DNA of 37,886 nt, from assembly GCA_029882915.1 (NCBI GenBank), contig JAOUJZ010000017.1, positions 1-37,886 on the forward strand, read 5' to 3'. This DNA comes from Gammaproteobacteria bacterium (GTDB lineage: Bacteria; Pseudomonadota; Gammaproteobacteria; Nitrosococcales; Methylophagaceae). Numbering within the stretch: position 1 is the stretch's first letter; the number at the start of each line of letters is the position of its first letter. A program made the translations under genes and the position numbers. Of this stretch, positions 16,049 to 27,525 are shown one piece after another. Below the pieces are notes generated by a model. That model searched no databases. It saw only the letters and a program-made list of their open reading frames with translations, and was not told the origin of the DNA.

Positions 16049-17579
16049 GCCCGGTGCCTTCAATTTGATAGCAAGGATCCTTTATAGAAGCTTGAATCGC
16101 AAAATTGAAATCGGCATTAAATTCAGCATAGATAGTGTACAAAGGTTCACCAATCTCCACTTTATCACCTACTTTTTTATGCAGGTAAACACCCGCGCCC
16201 TTGTCCATTGGTGCACCTGCTAGCCGTGCGATAGAAGCCGTTTTAAGATTATCAATTGCTTTGACTGTACCCTTAGCTGTGGCAACCACATTATGCTGTA
16301 ACTTGCCTAAAGTCAGTGGGTCAGTATTGCGACCCTGCGCATCCATAATGGCATTCATTTTTGTCAGTGCTCGTCCAGACTCAAGAATATCTCGTGCAAT
16401 CACATAGCCCTGACCACCACGTACATCCGGATCGAACTCAATAATTCGTCCTGCCAGCATCAGCGCTTTCTCTCGTAATTCGAGCGGTGCGTACGGATCA
16501 TTTTCCAGCACTTTCATAACATCCATTGTTTCCAGAATCGGACCAACACCGTGCCCTATTGGTTGGCTTCCATCCGTAATTACCACTTCAAGATGCAGTC
16601 CCATGTGCTCACCAACATACTCAAATATTTTGCGCAATTTAAGAGCATCTGTGTGATTGCGTATTTTTGCCGTATCCCCGACGGGTATATCAATTAACAG
16701 ATGAGTAGCGCCTGCAGCGATTTTTTTTGCCAGAATTGAGGCTATCAATTGCCCTGGCGAATCCATTGATAAAGGCCGCTCAACGGCAATTAGAATATCA
16801 TCCGCAGGAGCCAGTTTAGCCGTGCCTCCCCACACTAGAAAAGCACGTTCTTTTTGAACAATTTCTCGTAATCTTTCCGGACTGTGATCAACACACGCTA
16901 AGACTTCCATGGTATCGGCAGTACCCGCAGGGGAAGTGATGGCTCGACTGGATGTTTTAGGCATCAGCATTCCGTGTGCTGAAACAATAGGGACGATGAG
17001 CATGGTCGTCCGGTTGCCGGGAATACCCCCAATACAATGTTTATCTGAAACCAGAAATTCACCCCAGTTGAGTCTATCTCCCGTATCCACCATAGCACGA
17101 GTCAAGTTGAGCACTTCTTCTCGCTCCATTCCCGATTCAGCACATCCGACAAGAAAGGCGGCGATTTCAATTTTTGAGTATCTGTTATTAACGATATCCT
17201 GAGTGATGCCCAGATATTCCTGATAATTCAGCCGCTCTCCGGCAATTTTACTATGAACTGACTTTAATGACTCGGCAGGTGTTGCATGGCATATAGACAC
17301 TTCAGTGCCTTCGGGGACACCCAGCTGATCATAGACCTGTTCACACAAACCCAATTGATCAGGAGCAGTAATATTTTCATCATCAACAACATTGAGAACC
17401 GCAATGACAGGGGCGCCATTGGACACTTTATGGATTTCAATTTTACTCAGGGCCTGAAAGCCTTCACTACGATAGATTGGGCAATCTCGATGCAGGTAAG
17501 CGACGTTTTCTTTATACGTATCAATCGCAACACGACGAAGGTTAAGCGAAGGCATGTCAGTCAAATTTTGATTCGTCAT
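16038..17579 (-). CDS. Archaeal-type NMP/thymidine phosphorylase homologue
   Basis: This 513-residue protein matches the long pyrimidine-phosphorylase subfamily that includes archaeal AMP phosphorylase, not E. coli DeoA (440 residues). It carries an extra N-terminal domain of about 90 residues before the phosphorylase core. The core shows [14 protein letters not shown] (phosphate site, near 180) and the family signature [18 protein letters not shown] near 210. Family knowledge predicts phosphorolysis of a nucleoside or of an NMP to base plus ribose 1,5-bisphosphate. The coupled PRPP-synthetase-like gene favours nucleotide/ribose-phosphate salvage. No type III RuBisCO or R15P isomerase is in the window. 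ATG at 17579 lacks a strong RBS. Confidence 0.85.
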   Translation of the reverse strand: MTNQNLTDMPSLNLRRVAIDTYKENVAYLHRDCPIYRSEGFQALSKIEIHKVSNGAPVIAVLNVVDDENITAPDQLGLCEQVYDQLGVPEGTEVSICHATPAESLKSVHSKIAGERLNYQEYLGITQDIVNNRYSKIEIAAFLVGCAESGMEREEVLNLTRAMVDTGDRLNWGEFLVSDKHCIGGIPGNRTTMLIVPIVSAHGMLMPKTSSRAITSPAGTADTMEVLACVDHSPERLREIVQKERAFLVWGGTAKLAPADDILIAVERPLSMDSPGQLIASILAKKIAAGATHLLIDIPVGDTAKIRNHTDALKLRKIFEYVGEHMGLHLEVVITDGSQPIGHGVGPILETMDVMKVLENDPYAPLELREKALMLAGRIIEFDPDVRGGQGYVIARDILESGRALTKMNAIMDAQGRNTDPLTLGKLQHNVVATAKGTVKAIDNLKTASIARLAGAPMDKGAGVYLHKKVGDKVEIGEPLYTIYAEFNADFNFAIQASIKDPCYQIEGTGHVN

Positions 17580-17833
17580 TTTACGATCAAGCTGAGAGAT
17601 ATATTGAGAACATAAAACTCAGACTATACCTCTAATATTGAGACGGTCAATTAATAAATATTAATTTATCCAAAGATATGCACACATGGAAAGCGGTCAC
17701 TTGGCAGAATATGCCGGAAATGTGAGTGAACTTTTAATGGTATCCGCGCAAAATCCGCGCACGACTAAAAATGGGTGAAGCGATTCATTTTACTTAAAAC
17801 GCTTTATGATGTTGATAATAAAGGATTTTTAAT

Positions 17834-17910
17834 TGGTCGGGACAGTAGGATTTGAACCTACGACCCCTTGCACCCCATGCAAGTGCGCTACCAGGCTGCG
17901 CCATGCCCCG
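17834..17910 (-). tRNA. tRNA-Pro (anticodon GGG)
   Basis: A 77-base cloverleaf with acceptor CGGGGCA/TGTCCCG, anticodon stem CTTGC/GCAAG, loop ATGGGGT giving anticodon GGG, T-loop TTCAAAT, and an encoded CCA end. Confidence 0.95.
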
Positions 17911-17918
17911 ACGAGTTG

Positions 17919-17938
17919 AACACCACGAACGTGATGTT
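17919..17938. repeat. Inverted repeat between merR and tRNA-Pro
   Basis: On the minus strand AACATCACG and CGTGGTGTT pair around a 2-base loop with one G-U. There is no T-run, so it may be an RNA-processing hairpin ahead of the tRNA or a weak terminator for the merR transcript. Confidence 0.4.
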
Positions 17939-17953
17939 TTAATAAAGTGGTAT

Positions 17954-18313
17954 TTAAGCTAGTAAAGCTTGAATTTCTTCAAGTTCAGCAAGTAGTTCGT
18001 GCACAAGCTGTTTCTTATTATTAGTCTCTTTTACTACTGGTTTTGCCTCATTTTCAAGACGTTGGCGTGCACCACCTATAGTGAATCCCTGTTCATATAA
18101 TAAACCACGGATTTCACGAATTAACACCACATCATGGCGCTGATAATAACGACGATTACCTCGACGTTTTACCGGTTTAAGTTGTGAAAATTCTTGTTCC
18201 CAGTAACGTAATACATGCGGTTTAACTCCGCATAATTCGCTTACTTCACCTATTGTGAAATAACGTTTTCCTGGAATTACAGGTAATTCATTGTTATTAC
18301 TCGCTTCTAGCAT
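17954..18313 (-). CDS. MerR-family regulator linked to ihfA
   Basis: The 119-residue protein has the MerR winged helix ([21 protein letters not shown], then [16 protein letters not shown]) followed by a coiled-coil tail, and no metal-binding cysteines. This small MerR-like gene follows ihfA in many gammaproteobacteria. It overlaps ihfA by 17 bp. Its targets are unknown. Confidence 0.9.
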   Translation of the reverse strand: MLEASNNNELPVIPGKRYFTIGEVSELCGVKPHVLRYWEQEFSQLKPVKRRGNRRYYQRHDVVLIREIRGLLYEQGFTIGGARQRLENEAKPVVKETNNKKQLVHELLAELEEIQALLA

Positions 18314-18593
18314 AACTATCTACCCTGGCTTTTAATTTTTGACCTGGGCGAAAGGTCACTACTCTACGTGCTGTTATAGGGATCTCTTCACCCGTTTTTG
18401 GATTTCTACCTGGTCGTTCGCTTTTATCTCTTAATTCGAAATTGCCAAATCCTGACAATTTAACCTGTTCGCCCGACTCTAGTGCGGCGCGAATTTCCTC
18501 AAAAAACATTTCGACAAGCTCTTTTGCTTCACGTTTGTTAAAACCCAACTCATCATAAAGCTGTTCTGTCATATCGGCCTTAGTCAGTGCCAT
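18297..18593 (-). CDS. ihfA: Integration host factor subunit alpha
   Basis: This 98-residue HU/IHF-fold protein has [12 protein letters not shown], the [13 protein letters not shown] region and the DNA-intercalating arm [12 protein letters not shown], with Pro at the arm tip. It bends DNA as a heterodimer with IhfB. Its place after pheT is the conserved gammaproteobacterial order. Confidence 0.96.
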   Translation of the reverse strand: MALTKADMTEQLYDELGFNKREAKELVEMFFEEIRAALESGEQVKLSGFGNFELRDKSERPGRNPKTGEEIPITARRVVTFRPGQKLKARVDSYARSE

Positions 18594-18627
18594 ATATACC
18601 TCTTAAATTATCTTTTTGTCTTGTCGC

Positions 18628-21006
18628 TTACGATCTAATCGTAGCACCAACTTGATCTTCTAATTTTTCAGTTACTGTTTTCATTACATCATCAACTTCT
18701 TCATCTGTTAACGTACGTTCAGCATGCTGGAGATGAAATGCAACCGCAATACTCTTCTTACCAAGTTCGACGCCATCTCCATTATAGACGTCAAATAGTT
18801 GAATTTCTTTAAGAATATCAGATTTAATACTATTCAGGCAATGTTCTATTTCCCCTGCCGTTGTCTGGTCATTGACCAGTAAGGCCAAATCACGACGATT
18901 TGCTGGAAAACGTGACACAGATTCAAATGACGGTATCTGAGTTTGCAGGACTGAAGACAAGGTTAATTCAAATACGTAGACCCGAACATTTATATCCAGC
19001 GATTTATTTAAGCGAGGATGTATTGCTCCTATCCAGCCGATAGCCTGCTCACCATCATAAATTCTTGCTGATTGCCCGCTATGCAATGCTGGATGTTGTT
19101 CTGCAACAAATCGAATATTGGTGTGTCGTCCTAAAGACAATAAAGCTTCAACATCGGCTTTAGCATCAAAAAAATCAACCGGACGTTGTTTTTCTGACCA
19201 TTGCTCAGCATAACGACTGCCGCACAAAACACCACCGATATGACGATGCTGTTCAACATTATCACTGGTTCCGGTGAAGACACGACCAATTTCAAACAAA
19301 CGCACCCGTTCATGCTGTCTGTTGAGATTGTAGACTAATGCCTGAATCAGGCCTGGCCACAACGAAGTACGCATCACAGAAAGGTCAGTTGAAATTGGAT
19401 TGGCTAATGCGATGGCCGATTCACCTTCAATAGCTAAATGCTGTTGAATAGCTGGATCAACAAAACTATAGGTGATCGCTTCCTGATAGCCCCGATCCAC
19501 CAATAATGCCTGCAGGCGATGTGTTGCCAGAGTCTTCTCTGATATATCGGCTGTTAACACTGTGCCTTGTGGACGTGTTTGTGGCAAACGATCATAGCCA
19601 TACAATCGTCCCAACTCTTCTATCAAATCAACTTCAATAGCCAGATCAAAACGGAAACTTGGCACTGTGACTTGCCAGCCTTGCTCATTCGCTTCAACTG
19701 TTAGCCCAAGACGTGTTAGCTGGTCTTCAACTTGATCAGCATCAATATGGATACCCAGTACCCGTTTAATTCTGTCAGCGCGTAAGATGATGATCTGTGC
19801 TTGTGGCAAGTCAGATTCAGAGACTACTTCAGTCACAGGACCAGCTTGACCACCAACAATATCTAATAATAATGCTGAAGCACGGTCTATTGCTGCCCGG
19901 GCTAGCTCAGGGTCAACACCACGTTCAAAACGATGTGATGAATCCGTATGCAATCCATAACAACGGGCACGACCCGCAATAGTAGTTGGTGTGAAGAAAG
20001 CGGCTTCTAGAAATAAATGTCGAGTCGTATCACCTACACTTGAATCCTTTCCTCCCATAATGCCAGCTAGAGCTAATGGTGACGATTGGTCAGCAATAAC
20101 TAAAGTGTTATCTGTAATAGAGACTTCCTGTCCATCAAGCAAAGTGATTTTTTCAGCGTGTTGAGCTGTTCGAACCGTAATACCACCGTTGATTTTTTCC
20201 AGATCAAAGGCGTGCATTGGCTGGCCCAGTTCTAACATTACGTAATTGGTAACGTCGACCACTGGACCAAGACTTCTAACACCGCTACGACGCAATTTTT
20301 CCTGCATCCATACTGGTGTGGTAGCGTTAATATTGACGTTTTCAATCACTCGTCCAACATAACGCGGACATGCATCACTGGCTTCAACATTCACTGTCAA
20401 TTGGGTCTGTGTTTGTTCTTTTATGGCTTCTTGCGGCCACTGTGTTAAATCACAGCCGGTTAAAACACCGACTTCACGCGCAATCCCAGCAATGCCCAAA
20501 CAATCACTACGGTTGGGCGTTAAATCAACATCAATTGATACATCATCAAGATCTAAATAGGTTCTAAAATCGGTACCGACTGGTGCATCCTGTGCCAATT
20601 CCATCAGGCCATCAGCACTTTCTGTCAGACCGAGCTCTTTTGACGAACATAACATGCCGAAAGACGGCACACCGCGTAATTTGGCTTGCTTGATTTTGAA
20701 GTTACCTGGTAACACTGAACCAACGACCGCCACCGGAATTTTCAGATCCTGGCGTACATTGGAAGCACCACAGACGATTGACAACAATTCATCACCCGCA
20801 ACATCAACCTGGCATAAACGTAATTTGTCGGCGTCAGGGTGAGGCTCAACTGATTTTACTTGACCAACAACAACGCCTGTAAATTCGCCGGCAACCGCTT
20901 CAACAGCGTCTACTTCCAGACCTGCCTGGGTCAACTTTTCAACCAGTGTGTTGCTATCAATCTCAGGATTGACCCACTCACGTAACCATTTTTCACTAAA
21001 TTTCAT
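18628..21006 (-). CDS. pheT: Phenylalanyl-tRNA synthetase beta subunit
   Basis: A full-length 792-residue protein (E. coli 795). It contains the N-terminal tRNA-binding OB fold (GVVVGQVKSVEPHPDADKL), the B3/B4 editing domain, B5, the catalytic-like core and the C-terminal anticodon-binding FDX-ACB domain (SRFPANRRDLALLV). It pairs with PheS as an alpha2-beta2 enzyme, 15 bp downstream of pheS. Confidence 0.97.
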   Translation of the reverse strand: MKFSEKWLREWVNPEIDSNTLVEKLTQAGLEVDAVEAVAGEFTGVVVGQVKSVEPHPDADKLRLCQVDVAGDELLSIVCGASNVRQDLKIPVAVVGSVLPGNFKIKQAKLRGVPSFGMLCSSKELGLTESADGLMELAQDAPVGTDFRTYLDLDDVSIDVDLTPNRSDCLGIAGIAREVGVLTGCDLTQWPQEAIKEQTQTQLTVNVEASDACPRYVGRVIENVNINATTPVWMQEKLRRSGVRSLGPVVDVTNYVMLELGQPMHAFDLEKINGGITVRTAQHAEKITLLDGQEVSITDNTLVIADQSSPLALAGIMGGKDSSVGDTTRHLFLEAAFFTPTTIAGRARCYGLHTDSSHRFERGVDPELARAAIDRASALLLDIVGGQAGPVTEVVSESDLPQAQIIILRADRIKRVLGIHIDADQVEDQLTRLGLTVEANEQGWQVTVPSFRFDLAIEVDLIEELGRLYGYDRLPQTRPQGTVLTADISEKTLATHRLQALLVDRGYQEAITYSFVDPAIQQHLAIEGESAIALANPISTDLSVMRTSLWPGLIQALVYNLNRQHERVRLFEIGRVFTGTSDNVEQHRHIGGVLCGSRYAEQWSEKQRPVDFFDAKADVEALLSLGRHTNIRFVAEQHPALHSGQSARIYDGEQAIGWIGAIHPRLNKSLDINVRVYVFELTLSSVLQTQIPSFESVSRFPANRRDLALLVNDQTTAGEIEHCLNSIKSDILKEIQLFDVYNGDGVELGKKSIAVAFHLQHAERTLTDEEVDDVMKTVTEKLEDQVGATIRS

Positions 21007-21021
21007 TGTGGTATCTCAAAA

Positions 21022-22086
<1,065 letters not shown>

Positions 22087-22091
22087 TCAAC

Positions 22092-22122
22092 AAAAAAGGG
22101 CCGTCAAAAACGGCCCCTTTTC
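22092..22122 (-). terminator. Terminator/attenuator hairpin between rplT and pheS
   Basis: On the minus strand AAAAGG-GGCCGT pairs with ACGGCCC around a TTTTG loop and is followed by six T. Two further hairpins precede it (ATCACT/AGTGAT and TAGAC/GTCTA, about 22127-22162). In E. coli this gap holds the pheST attenuator, but no Phe-rich leader peptide is seen here. Confidence 0.7.
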
Positions 22123-22168
22123 TCAATCTAGACTTAGGTCTATCACTCTATAAACACAAGTGATGACT

Positions 22169-22528
22169 TTAGTCTACTAATGCAGCCTTTGCTTTTTCTG
22201 CGATAGCAGCAAATGCTGCTGAATCATTCATTGCAAGATCAGCAAGTACTTTACGATCGATTTCGATTGCAGCTTTTTTAAGGCCGTTAATCAATCGGCT
22301 GTATGACAGTCCACATTCACGTGCACCGGCATTGATACGTGCAATCCATAAAACACGGAAAGTACGTTTTTTCTGACGACGATCACGGTAAGCATATTGA
22401 CCTGCTTTAGTTACTGCTTGTACAGCAACGCGATATACATTTTTACGGCGGCCACTGTAACCTTTGGCCTGCTTGATAACTTTTTTGTGTCGCGCATGAG
22501 CGGTGACACCACGTTTTACTCTAGGCAT
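22169..22528 (-). CDS. rplT: Ribosomal protein L20
   Basis: The 119-residue basic protein begins [15 protein letters not shown] and carries the typical [14 protein letters not shown] stretch. It is needed early in 50S assembly and in E. coli represses its own operon. It is 15 bp after rpmI. Confidence 0.97.
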   Translation of the reverse strand: MPRVKRGVTAHARHKKVIKQAKGYSGRRKNVYRVAVQAVTKAGQYAYRDRRQKKRTFRVLWIARINAGARECGLSYSRLINGLKKAAIEIDRKVLADLAMNDSAAFAAIAEKAKAALVD

Positions 22529-22543
22529 GCGATAACTCCTTAA

Positions 22544-22741
22544 TTAGTGATTAGGCAACATTTTGCGAACTGACATGTGATCTGCTTTGCAGACTGTCAG
22601 AGTTGAACGCAATTGGCGTTTCCGCTTTGTGCTCTTCTTAGTAAGGATATGGCTAGTAAACGCTTGTGAGCGTTTAAATTTACCGCTACCAGTCTTTTTG
22701 AAGCGCTTCGCAGCACCTCTATGTGTTTTTAACTTTGGCAT
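22544..22741 (-). CDS. rpmI: Ribosomal protein L35
   Basis: A 65-residue basic protein with [19 protein letters not shown] at the N-terminus and the C-terminal [11 protein letters not shown] element. It has the standard length and the standard position after infC. Confidence 0.97.
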   Translation of the reverse strand: MPKLKTHRGAAKRFKKTGSGKFKRSQAFTSHILTKKSTKRKRQLRSTLTVCKADHMSVRKMLPNH

Positions 22742-22774
22742 TATTTCGAACTCCGCATTCGTAAATTAATTAAA

Positions 22775-23290
22775 TTATTTTTTACTCGGGGCTAAAACCA
22801 TGATCATTTGACGTCCTTCCTTCTTAGGATGCTGTTCGACAACTGACAGTTCTTTAAGATCTTCCGCTACTCGTTGAAGTAACTTTAACCCTAAGTCCTG
22901 ATGTGCCATTTCGCGTCCACGGAATCGAAGACTGACTTTTGTTTTATTCCCATCTTCGAGGAAACGTATCAGGTTGCGTAGTTTTACCTGATAATCCCCT
23001 TCTTCTGTCCCTGGTCTAAACTTGATTTCCTTAACTTGTATCTGTTTTTGCTTTTTCTTAGCAATTTGTTTTTGCTTATTAGCTTCAAACACATACTTAC
23101 CGTAATCCATTATACGGCAAACCGGCGGCGATGCCTGTGCAGATATCTCCACCAAATCCAATTCGGCTTCCTCAGCCAGTTCCATAGCCTTCGCTAATGC
23201 AACAATCCCTAGTTGCTCACCGTCCGCACCAGTCAGACGTACTTCTTTAGCTGTAATCTCAGCATTCAGCCTTTTATCATCAGTAGCGAT
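22775..23290 (-). CDS. infC: Translation initiation factor IF-3 (AUC start)
   Basis: The recognisable IF-3 frame continues upstream of its first ATG through [15 protein letters not shown], so the gene must start earlier. An in-frame TAG lies four codons before an ATC at 23290-23288, and GAGGA sits 8 bp upstream of that ATC. This gives a 171-residue protein (E. coli 180) with N- and C-terminal IF-3 domains ([32 protein letters not shown]). A rare start of this type is how IF-3 regulates itself: it rejects non-AUG starts. thrS ends 4 bp upstream. Confidence 0.93.
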   Translation of the reverse strand: MATDDKRLNAEITAKEVRLTGADGEQLGIVALAKAMELAEEAELDLVEISAQASPPVCRIMDYGKYVFEANKQKQIAKKKQKQIQVKEIKFRPGTEEGDYQVKLRNLIRFLEDGNKTKVSLRFRGREMAHQDLGLKLLQRVAEDLKELSVVEQHPKKEGRQMIMVLAPSKK

Positions 23291-23294
23291 TTTT

Positions 23295-25220
23295 TTAGTC
23301 CTCTAAAATAATTCGACCGCGGCAAGCGACGTCTTCATTCAAGGTGTTAACGAAGTCATCAAGTGTCATTACACCTAAATCATCACCCTTGCGAGTACGT
23401 ACTGCCACGGCGTTCTCCTGCGCTTCACGTTCCCCAACTACTACGAGATAAGGTACCCGGCGCAATGTGTGCTCGCGTATTTTAAAGCCAATCTTCTCAT
23501 TTCTCAAGTCTATATCGGCTCTAAATCCTTTATTTTGCAAATCTTTTGCAATTTTCTGTACATAATCAGACTGATTCTGGCTAATTCCCATCACCACAAT
23601 CTGACGCGGCGCCAACCAGGTTGGAAATGAGCCGGCATATTCTTCAATCAAAATACCAATAAAACGTTCCAATGATCCCAGAATTGCACGGTGCAACATC
23701 ACAGGCACTTGCTTACTGCCATCATCAGCAACATAACTGGCATCCAATCGACCGGGCATCGAGAAATCTACTTGTATCGTCCCACACTGCCACACTCGAC
23801 CAAGACAATCTTTTAATGAAAACTCAATTTTAGGGCCATAAAAAGCACCTTCACCCGGTTGCAGATCCCAGTCCAGCTTCTTGTCATTAAGAGCTCGCTC
23901 CAGTGCATGTTCCGCTTTATCCCAAACTTCATCACTACCCACACGGTTTTCAGGACGTGTAGATAATTTGACAATGATTTCGTTAAAACCAAAGTCCGCA
24001 TAAACTTCATGCAACAAATCAATGAATGTCGACACTTCTGACTGAATCTGATCTTCAGTACAGAAGATATGCGCATCATCCTGAGTGAAACTACGTAATC
24101 GCATCAAACCATGCAATGTGCCTGATGGCTCATTACGATGGCATGAACCAAACTCAGCCATTCGTAACGGCAAGTCACGGTAACTCTTCAAACCCTGATT
24201 AAATATTTGGATATGACAAGGGCAATTCATCGGTTTAACCGCATAATCACGGTTTTCAGAATGAGTACTGAAAATCATGTCTCCAAACTTGTCCCAGTGA
24301 CCCGATTTTTCCCACAATGAGCGATCCACCACCTGCGGAGTACGTACTTCCTGATAGCCATTATTTTTCAATACGTCGCGAATATAGTTTTCTACTTCGC
24401 GATAAATACGCCAGCCATTATCGTGCCAGAACACCATGCCCGCTGCTTCTTCCTGATGATGAAACAAATCAAGGTTTTTACCAATTTTACGATGATCACG
24501 TTTTTCAGCTTCTTCCAGACGGTGTAGATATGTTTTCAACGCCTTTTTATCAGCCCAGGCTGTTCCATAGACACGCTGTAACATTTCATTGTCTGAATTA
24601 CCGCGCCAGTATGCACCGGCCAGTTTCATCAATTTAAATGCTTTCAGTTTGCCTGTACTTGGTACATGAGGACCACGACACAAATCAATGAAATCACCCT
24701 GTCCGTAGAGGGTCAACGTTTCACCTTGAGGAATGTCTTCCAGAATTTCTGCTTTATAGGCTTCACCCATTTCACGGAATTTCTCTATGCCTGCTTCACG
24801 TGAAATTTCTTCGCGAACCACAGGTATATCTTGCTTAACCAGTTCTTCCATCCGCTTTTCAATGCGGGTCAGATCATCAGGACTAAAACCTTCAGAATAG
24901 GAAAAATCATAGTAGAAACCATCATCGATAACAGGGCCAATAGTCACCTGTGCTTCCGGAAACAATTGTTTCACAGCCTGAGCCATCAAATGTGATGTAG
25001 AGTGGCGAATGATATTCAGGCCCTCTTCATCTCTGTCAGTAATAATCGCAATCTCGGCATTCTGTTCAATAACGTGGGACGTATCAACCAATGTGCCATT
25101 GACCATACCAGCTAATGCTGCACGAGCTAAACCGGCACCAATATCAGCGGCAATATCATGAATAGAAACAGGGTGATCAAACTGGCGTTGGCTGCCATCA
25201 GGAAGTGTTACAGAAATCAT
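23295..25220 (-). CDS. thrS: Threonyl-tRNA synthetase
   Basis: A 641-residue class II synthetase (E. coli 642): TGS domain ([15 protein letters not shown]), editing domain with [10 protein letters not shown], and a core with the zinc ligands Cys in NCPCHIQIF, His in AHIF and His in LHRAILGS, then the anticodon domain. ATG at 25220 follows AAGGAA; upstream in-frame starts would overlap the leader. The segment between the tRNA-Val terminator and the start is only about 50 bp, so an autoregulatory operator, if any, is short. Confidence 0.97.
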   Translation of the reverse strand: MISVTLPDGSQRQFDHPVSIHDIAADIGAGLARAALAGMVNGTLVDTSHVIEQNAEIAIITDRDEEGLNIIRHSTSHLMAQAVKQLFPEAQVTIGPVIDDGFYYDFSYSEGFSPDDLTRIEKRMEELVKQDIPVVREEISREAGIEKFREMGEAYKAEILEDIPQGETLTLYGQGDFIDLCRGPHVPSTGKLKAFKLMKLAGAYWRGNSDNEMLQRVYGTAWADKKALKTYLHRLEEAEKRDHRKIGKNLDLFHHQEEAAGMVFWHDNGWRIYREVENYIRDVLKNNGYQEVRTPQVVDRSLWEKSGHWDKFGDMIFSTHSENRDYAVKPMNCPCHIQIFNQGLKSYRDLPLRMAEFGSCHRNEPSGTLHGLMRLRSFTQDDAHIFCTEDQIQSEVSTFIDLLHEVYADFGFNEIIVKLSTRPENRVGSDEVWDKAEHALERALNDKKLDWDLQPGEGAFYGPKIEFSLKDCLGRVWQCGTIQVDFSMPGRLDASYVADDGSKQVPVMLHRAILGSLERFIGILIEEYAGSFPTWLAPRQIVVMGISQNQSDYVQKIAKDLQNKGFRADIDLRNEKIGFKIREHTLRRVPYLVVVGEREAQENAVAVRTRKGDDLGVMTLDDFVNTLNEDVACRGRIILED

Positions 25221-25270
25221 GTGATGTATTCCTTGGTTATGGCCGATACAAAGGGCCGTAAAAACCAAAA

Positions 25271-25289
25271 AAGCTCCTGGAGGAGCCTT
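25271..25289 (-). terminator. Terminator downstream of tRNA-Val
   Basis: On the minus strand AAGGCTCC and GGAGCTT form the stem around TCCA, followed by a T-run. It lies between tRNA-Val and thrS and may let part of the transcription read into thrS. Confidence 0.75.
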
Positions 25290-25302
25290 CTTATTACTAA
25301 GC

Positions 25303-25379
25303 TGGTAGGCACGAGTGGATTCGAACCACCGACCCCCACCATGTCAAGGTGGTGCTCTAACCAACTGAGCTACGCGCCT
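25303..25379 (-). tRNA. tRNA-Val (anticodon GAC)
   Basis: A 77-base cloverleaf with acceptor AGGCGCG/CGTGCCT, anticodon stem CCACC/GGTGG, loop TTGACAT giving GAC, T-loop TTCGAAT, and an encoded CCA. Confidence 0.96.
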
Positions 25380-25396
25380 GCCGTATAAGCGAGGGA

Positions 25397-25424
25397 ATTA
25401 TACAGTGCTTAATATTTAACGCAA
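25397..25424 (-). promoter_or_regulatory. Promoter of tRNA-Val
   Basis: On the minus strand TTGCGT is 16 bp from a perfect TATAAT, followed by a GC-rich stretch of the kind seen at stringently controlled promoters. The tRNA begins about 18 bp beyond the -10. Confidence 0.75.
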
Positions 25425-25433
25425 GCGATTACG

Positions 25434-27449
25434 CTAACCAGTTTCAGGGCCTAATGCAATTGAACGAATGTGTTCCATTTCATTACGAATTTTTGCAGCT
25501 TCTTCAAACTCCAGGTTTTGGGCATGGCGATACATGGCCTGTTCCATTTGTTGCAGCCGTTTTGCAAGTTGTTTTGGCGTTAAGGCCGCATATTTAGCTT
25601 GTTCCTCTGCCACTTTCTCAATGTATTTTCTATCGTTTCTTGCCTCATCCTGCTTATCATCCAGACTATTGCGTATTGCTTTTATCACTCCTTTTGGTGT
25701 GATTCCGTGTTCTTTGTTATACGCTAATTGTTTTTCACGACGACGGTCAGTTTCATCAATGGCTCTCTTCATTGAACCTGTTATTTCATCCGCATACAAA
25801 ATGGCTTTACCATTAAGGTTACGAGCAGCGCGTCCAATGGTTTGAATCAGTGATCGTTCAGATCTCAAAAAACCTTCTTTATCTGCATCTAAAATAGCAA
25901 CCAGTGATACTTCAGGGATATCAAGACCCTCTCGCAACAAGTTGATTCCGATAAGCGCATCAAATGCCCCTAATCGTAGGTCACGTAGTATTTCGACTCG
26001 CTCCACGGTATCAATATCAGAATGCAAATAACGTACTTTGACATTATGTTCTCGCAAATATTCGGTGAGATCTTCGGACATCCGCTTGGTCAACGTTGTT
26101 ACCAGCACCCTTTCATCTACGGCACTGCGTTTATTGATTTCCGATAATAGATCATCGACCTGTGTCCCAACCGGACGAATTTCAACCTCAGGATCAATGA
26201 GTCCTGTTGGTCGAACAACCTGCTCAATAATTGAGCTGGAATGCTCTTGTTCATAGTTAGCCGGCGTTGCGGAAACGAAAATGGTCTGTGGAGCTAACTT
26301 TTCCCATTCTTCAAACATTAAGGGACGATTGTCCAAAGCCGAAGGTAGTCGAAAACCGTAATTCACCAGTGTTTCTTTACGAGAACGGTCGCCTTTATAC
26401 ATCGCACCAATTTGGGGAACCATGACATGACTTTCATCAAGAACCAGCAAGGCATCATCGGGTAAATAATCAAATAAAGTTGGCGGCGCTTCGCCTGTCT
26501 TTCGCCCAGACAAATGCCGTGAATAGTTTTCTATGCCATTGCAGTAACCCAGTTCCAATATCATTTCGATATCAAATCGAGTCCGCTGTTCCAGTCGTTG
26601 CGCTTCAACCAATTTATTGTCGTCATTTAATACTTTCAGTCGTTCCCGAAGTTCTTCTTTAATCGCATCTACCGCTGACAATAATTGCTCGCGTGGCGTG
26701 ACGTAATGCGTTTTAGGATAAATGGTGATACGACTGAGTCGCTGAAAAATTTCGCCTGTTAATGGATCGAAATAACTGAGTTGTTCAATTTCGTCGTCAA
26801 ACAATTCGACTCTTACCGCATCACGTTCAGATTCGGCCGGGAAAATATCAATCACCTCACCGCGTACCCTATATGTACCTCGATGCAATTCAATATCATT
26901 ACGTTTATATTGCAGCTCAGTGAGGCGCCGCAAAATATCGCGCTGGTTGATCATATCGCCCTGCACCAGATGCAACACCATTTCCAGATAGGAGTCTTTA
27001 TCACCCAAACCATAGATGCACGACACACTAGACACAATGATGGCATCACGTCGCTCTAACATCGCTTTGGTGGCGGACAATCGCATTTGTTCAATTTGCT
27101 CGTTTACGGACGCATCTTTATCTATAAAGGTATCCGAGGAAGGCACATACGCTTCCGGCTGATAATAATCGTAGTACGAAACGAAATATTCCACAGCATT
27201 GTTGGGGAAAAAATCCTTCATCTCACTGTACAGTTGTGCCGCCAATGTTTTATTCGGGGCCAGAATCATCATCGGACGCTGGACGGCTTGCGCAACATTA
27301 GCGATAGTGAAGGTTTTTCCCGATCCGGTCACGCCAAGTAGGGTCTGCCACATTTCCCCATTGTTCAAGCCTTCAACCAACGCTTTAATCGCAGTCGGTT
27401 GATCACCAGCGGGAGAAAACTCGCTGACCAGTTCAAATTGTTTATTCAT
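25434..27449 (-). CDS. uvrB: Excinuclease ABC subunit B
   Basis: A 671-residue protein (E. coli 673) with Walker [10 protein letters not shown], the beta-hairpin region [21 protein letters not shown] split over residues about 92-112, DESH box, helicase motifs ([23 protein letters not shown]) and the C-terminal UVR domain that contacts UvrC. It verifies DNA damage in nucleotide excision repair. ATG at 27449 was chosen; an upstream in-frame start would run into the divergent gene's leader. The RBS is modest (GAAGATG). Confidence 0.97.
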   Translation of the reverse strand: MNKQFELVSEFSPAGDQPTAIKALVEGLNNGEMWQTLLGVTGSGKTFTIANVAQAVQRPMMILAPNKTLAAQLYSEMKDFFPNNAVEYFVSYYDYYQPEAYVPSSDTFIDKDASVNEQIEQMRLSATKAMLERRDAIIVSSVSCIYGLGDKDSYLEMVLHLVQGDMINQRDILRRLTELQYKRNDIELHRGTYRVRGEVIDIFPAESERDAVRVELFDDEIEQLSYFDPLTGEIFQRLSRITIYPKTHYVTPREQLLSAVDAIKEELRERLKVLNDDNKLVEAQRLEQRTRFDIEMILELGYCNGIENYSRHLSGRKTGEAPPTLFDYLPDDALLVLDESHVMVPQIGAMYKGDRSRKETLVNYGFRLPSALDNRPLMFEEWEKLAPQTIFVSATPANYEQEHSSSIIEQVVRPTGLIDPEVEIRPVGTQVDDLLSEINKRSAVDERVLVTTLTKRMSEDLTEYLREHNVKVRYLHSDIDTVERVEILRDLRLGAFDALIGINLLREGLDIPEVSLVAILDADKEGFLRSERSLIQTIGRAARNLNGKAILYADEITGSMKRAIDETDRRREKQLAYNKEHGITPKGVIKAIRNSLDDKQDEARNDRKYIEKVAEEQAKYAALTPKQLAKRLQQMEQAMYRHAQNLEFEEAAKIRNEMEHIRSIALGPETG

Positions 27450-27525
27450 ACATCTTCTGCATCGTTCAGGTTTGGCGTATATTAACCGACATTTCAATGA
27501 TTTGTGTTTTATAGAAGGAAAGATT

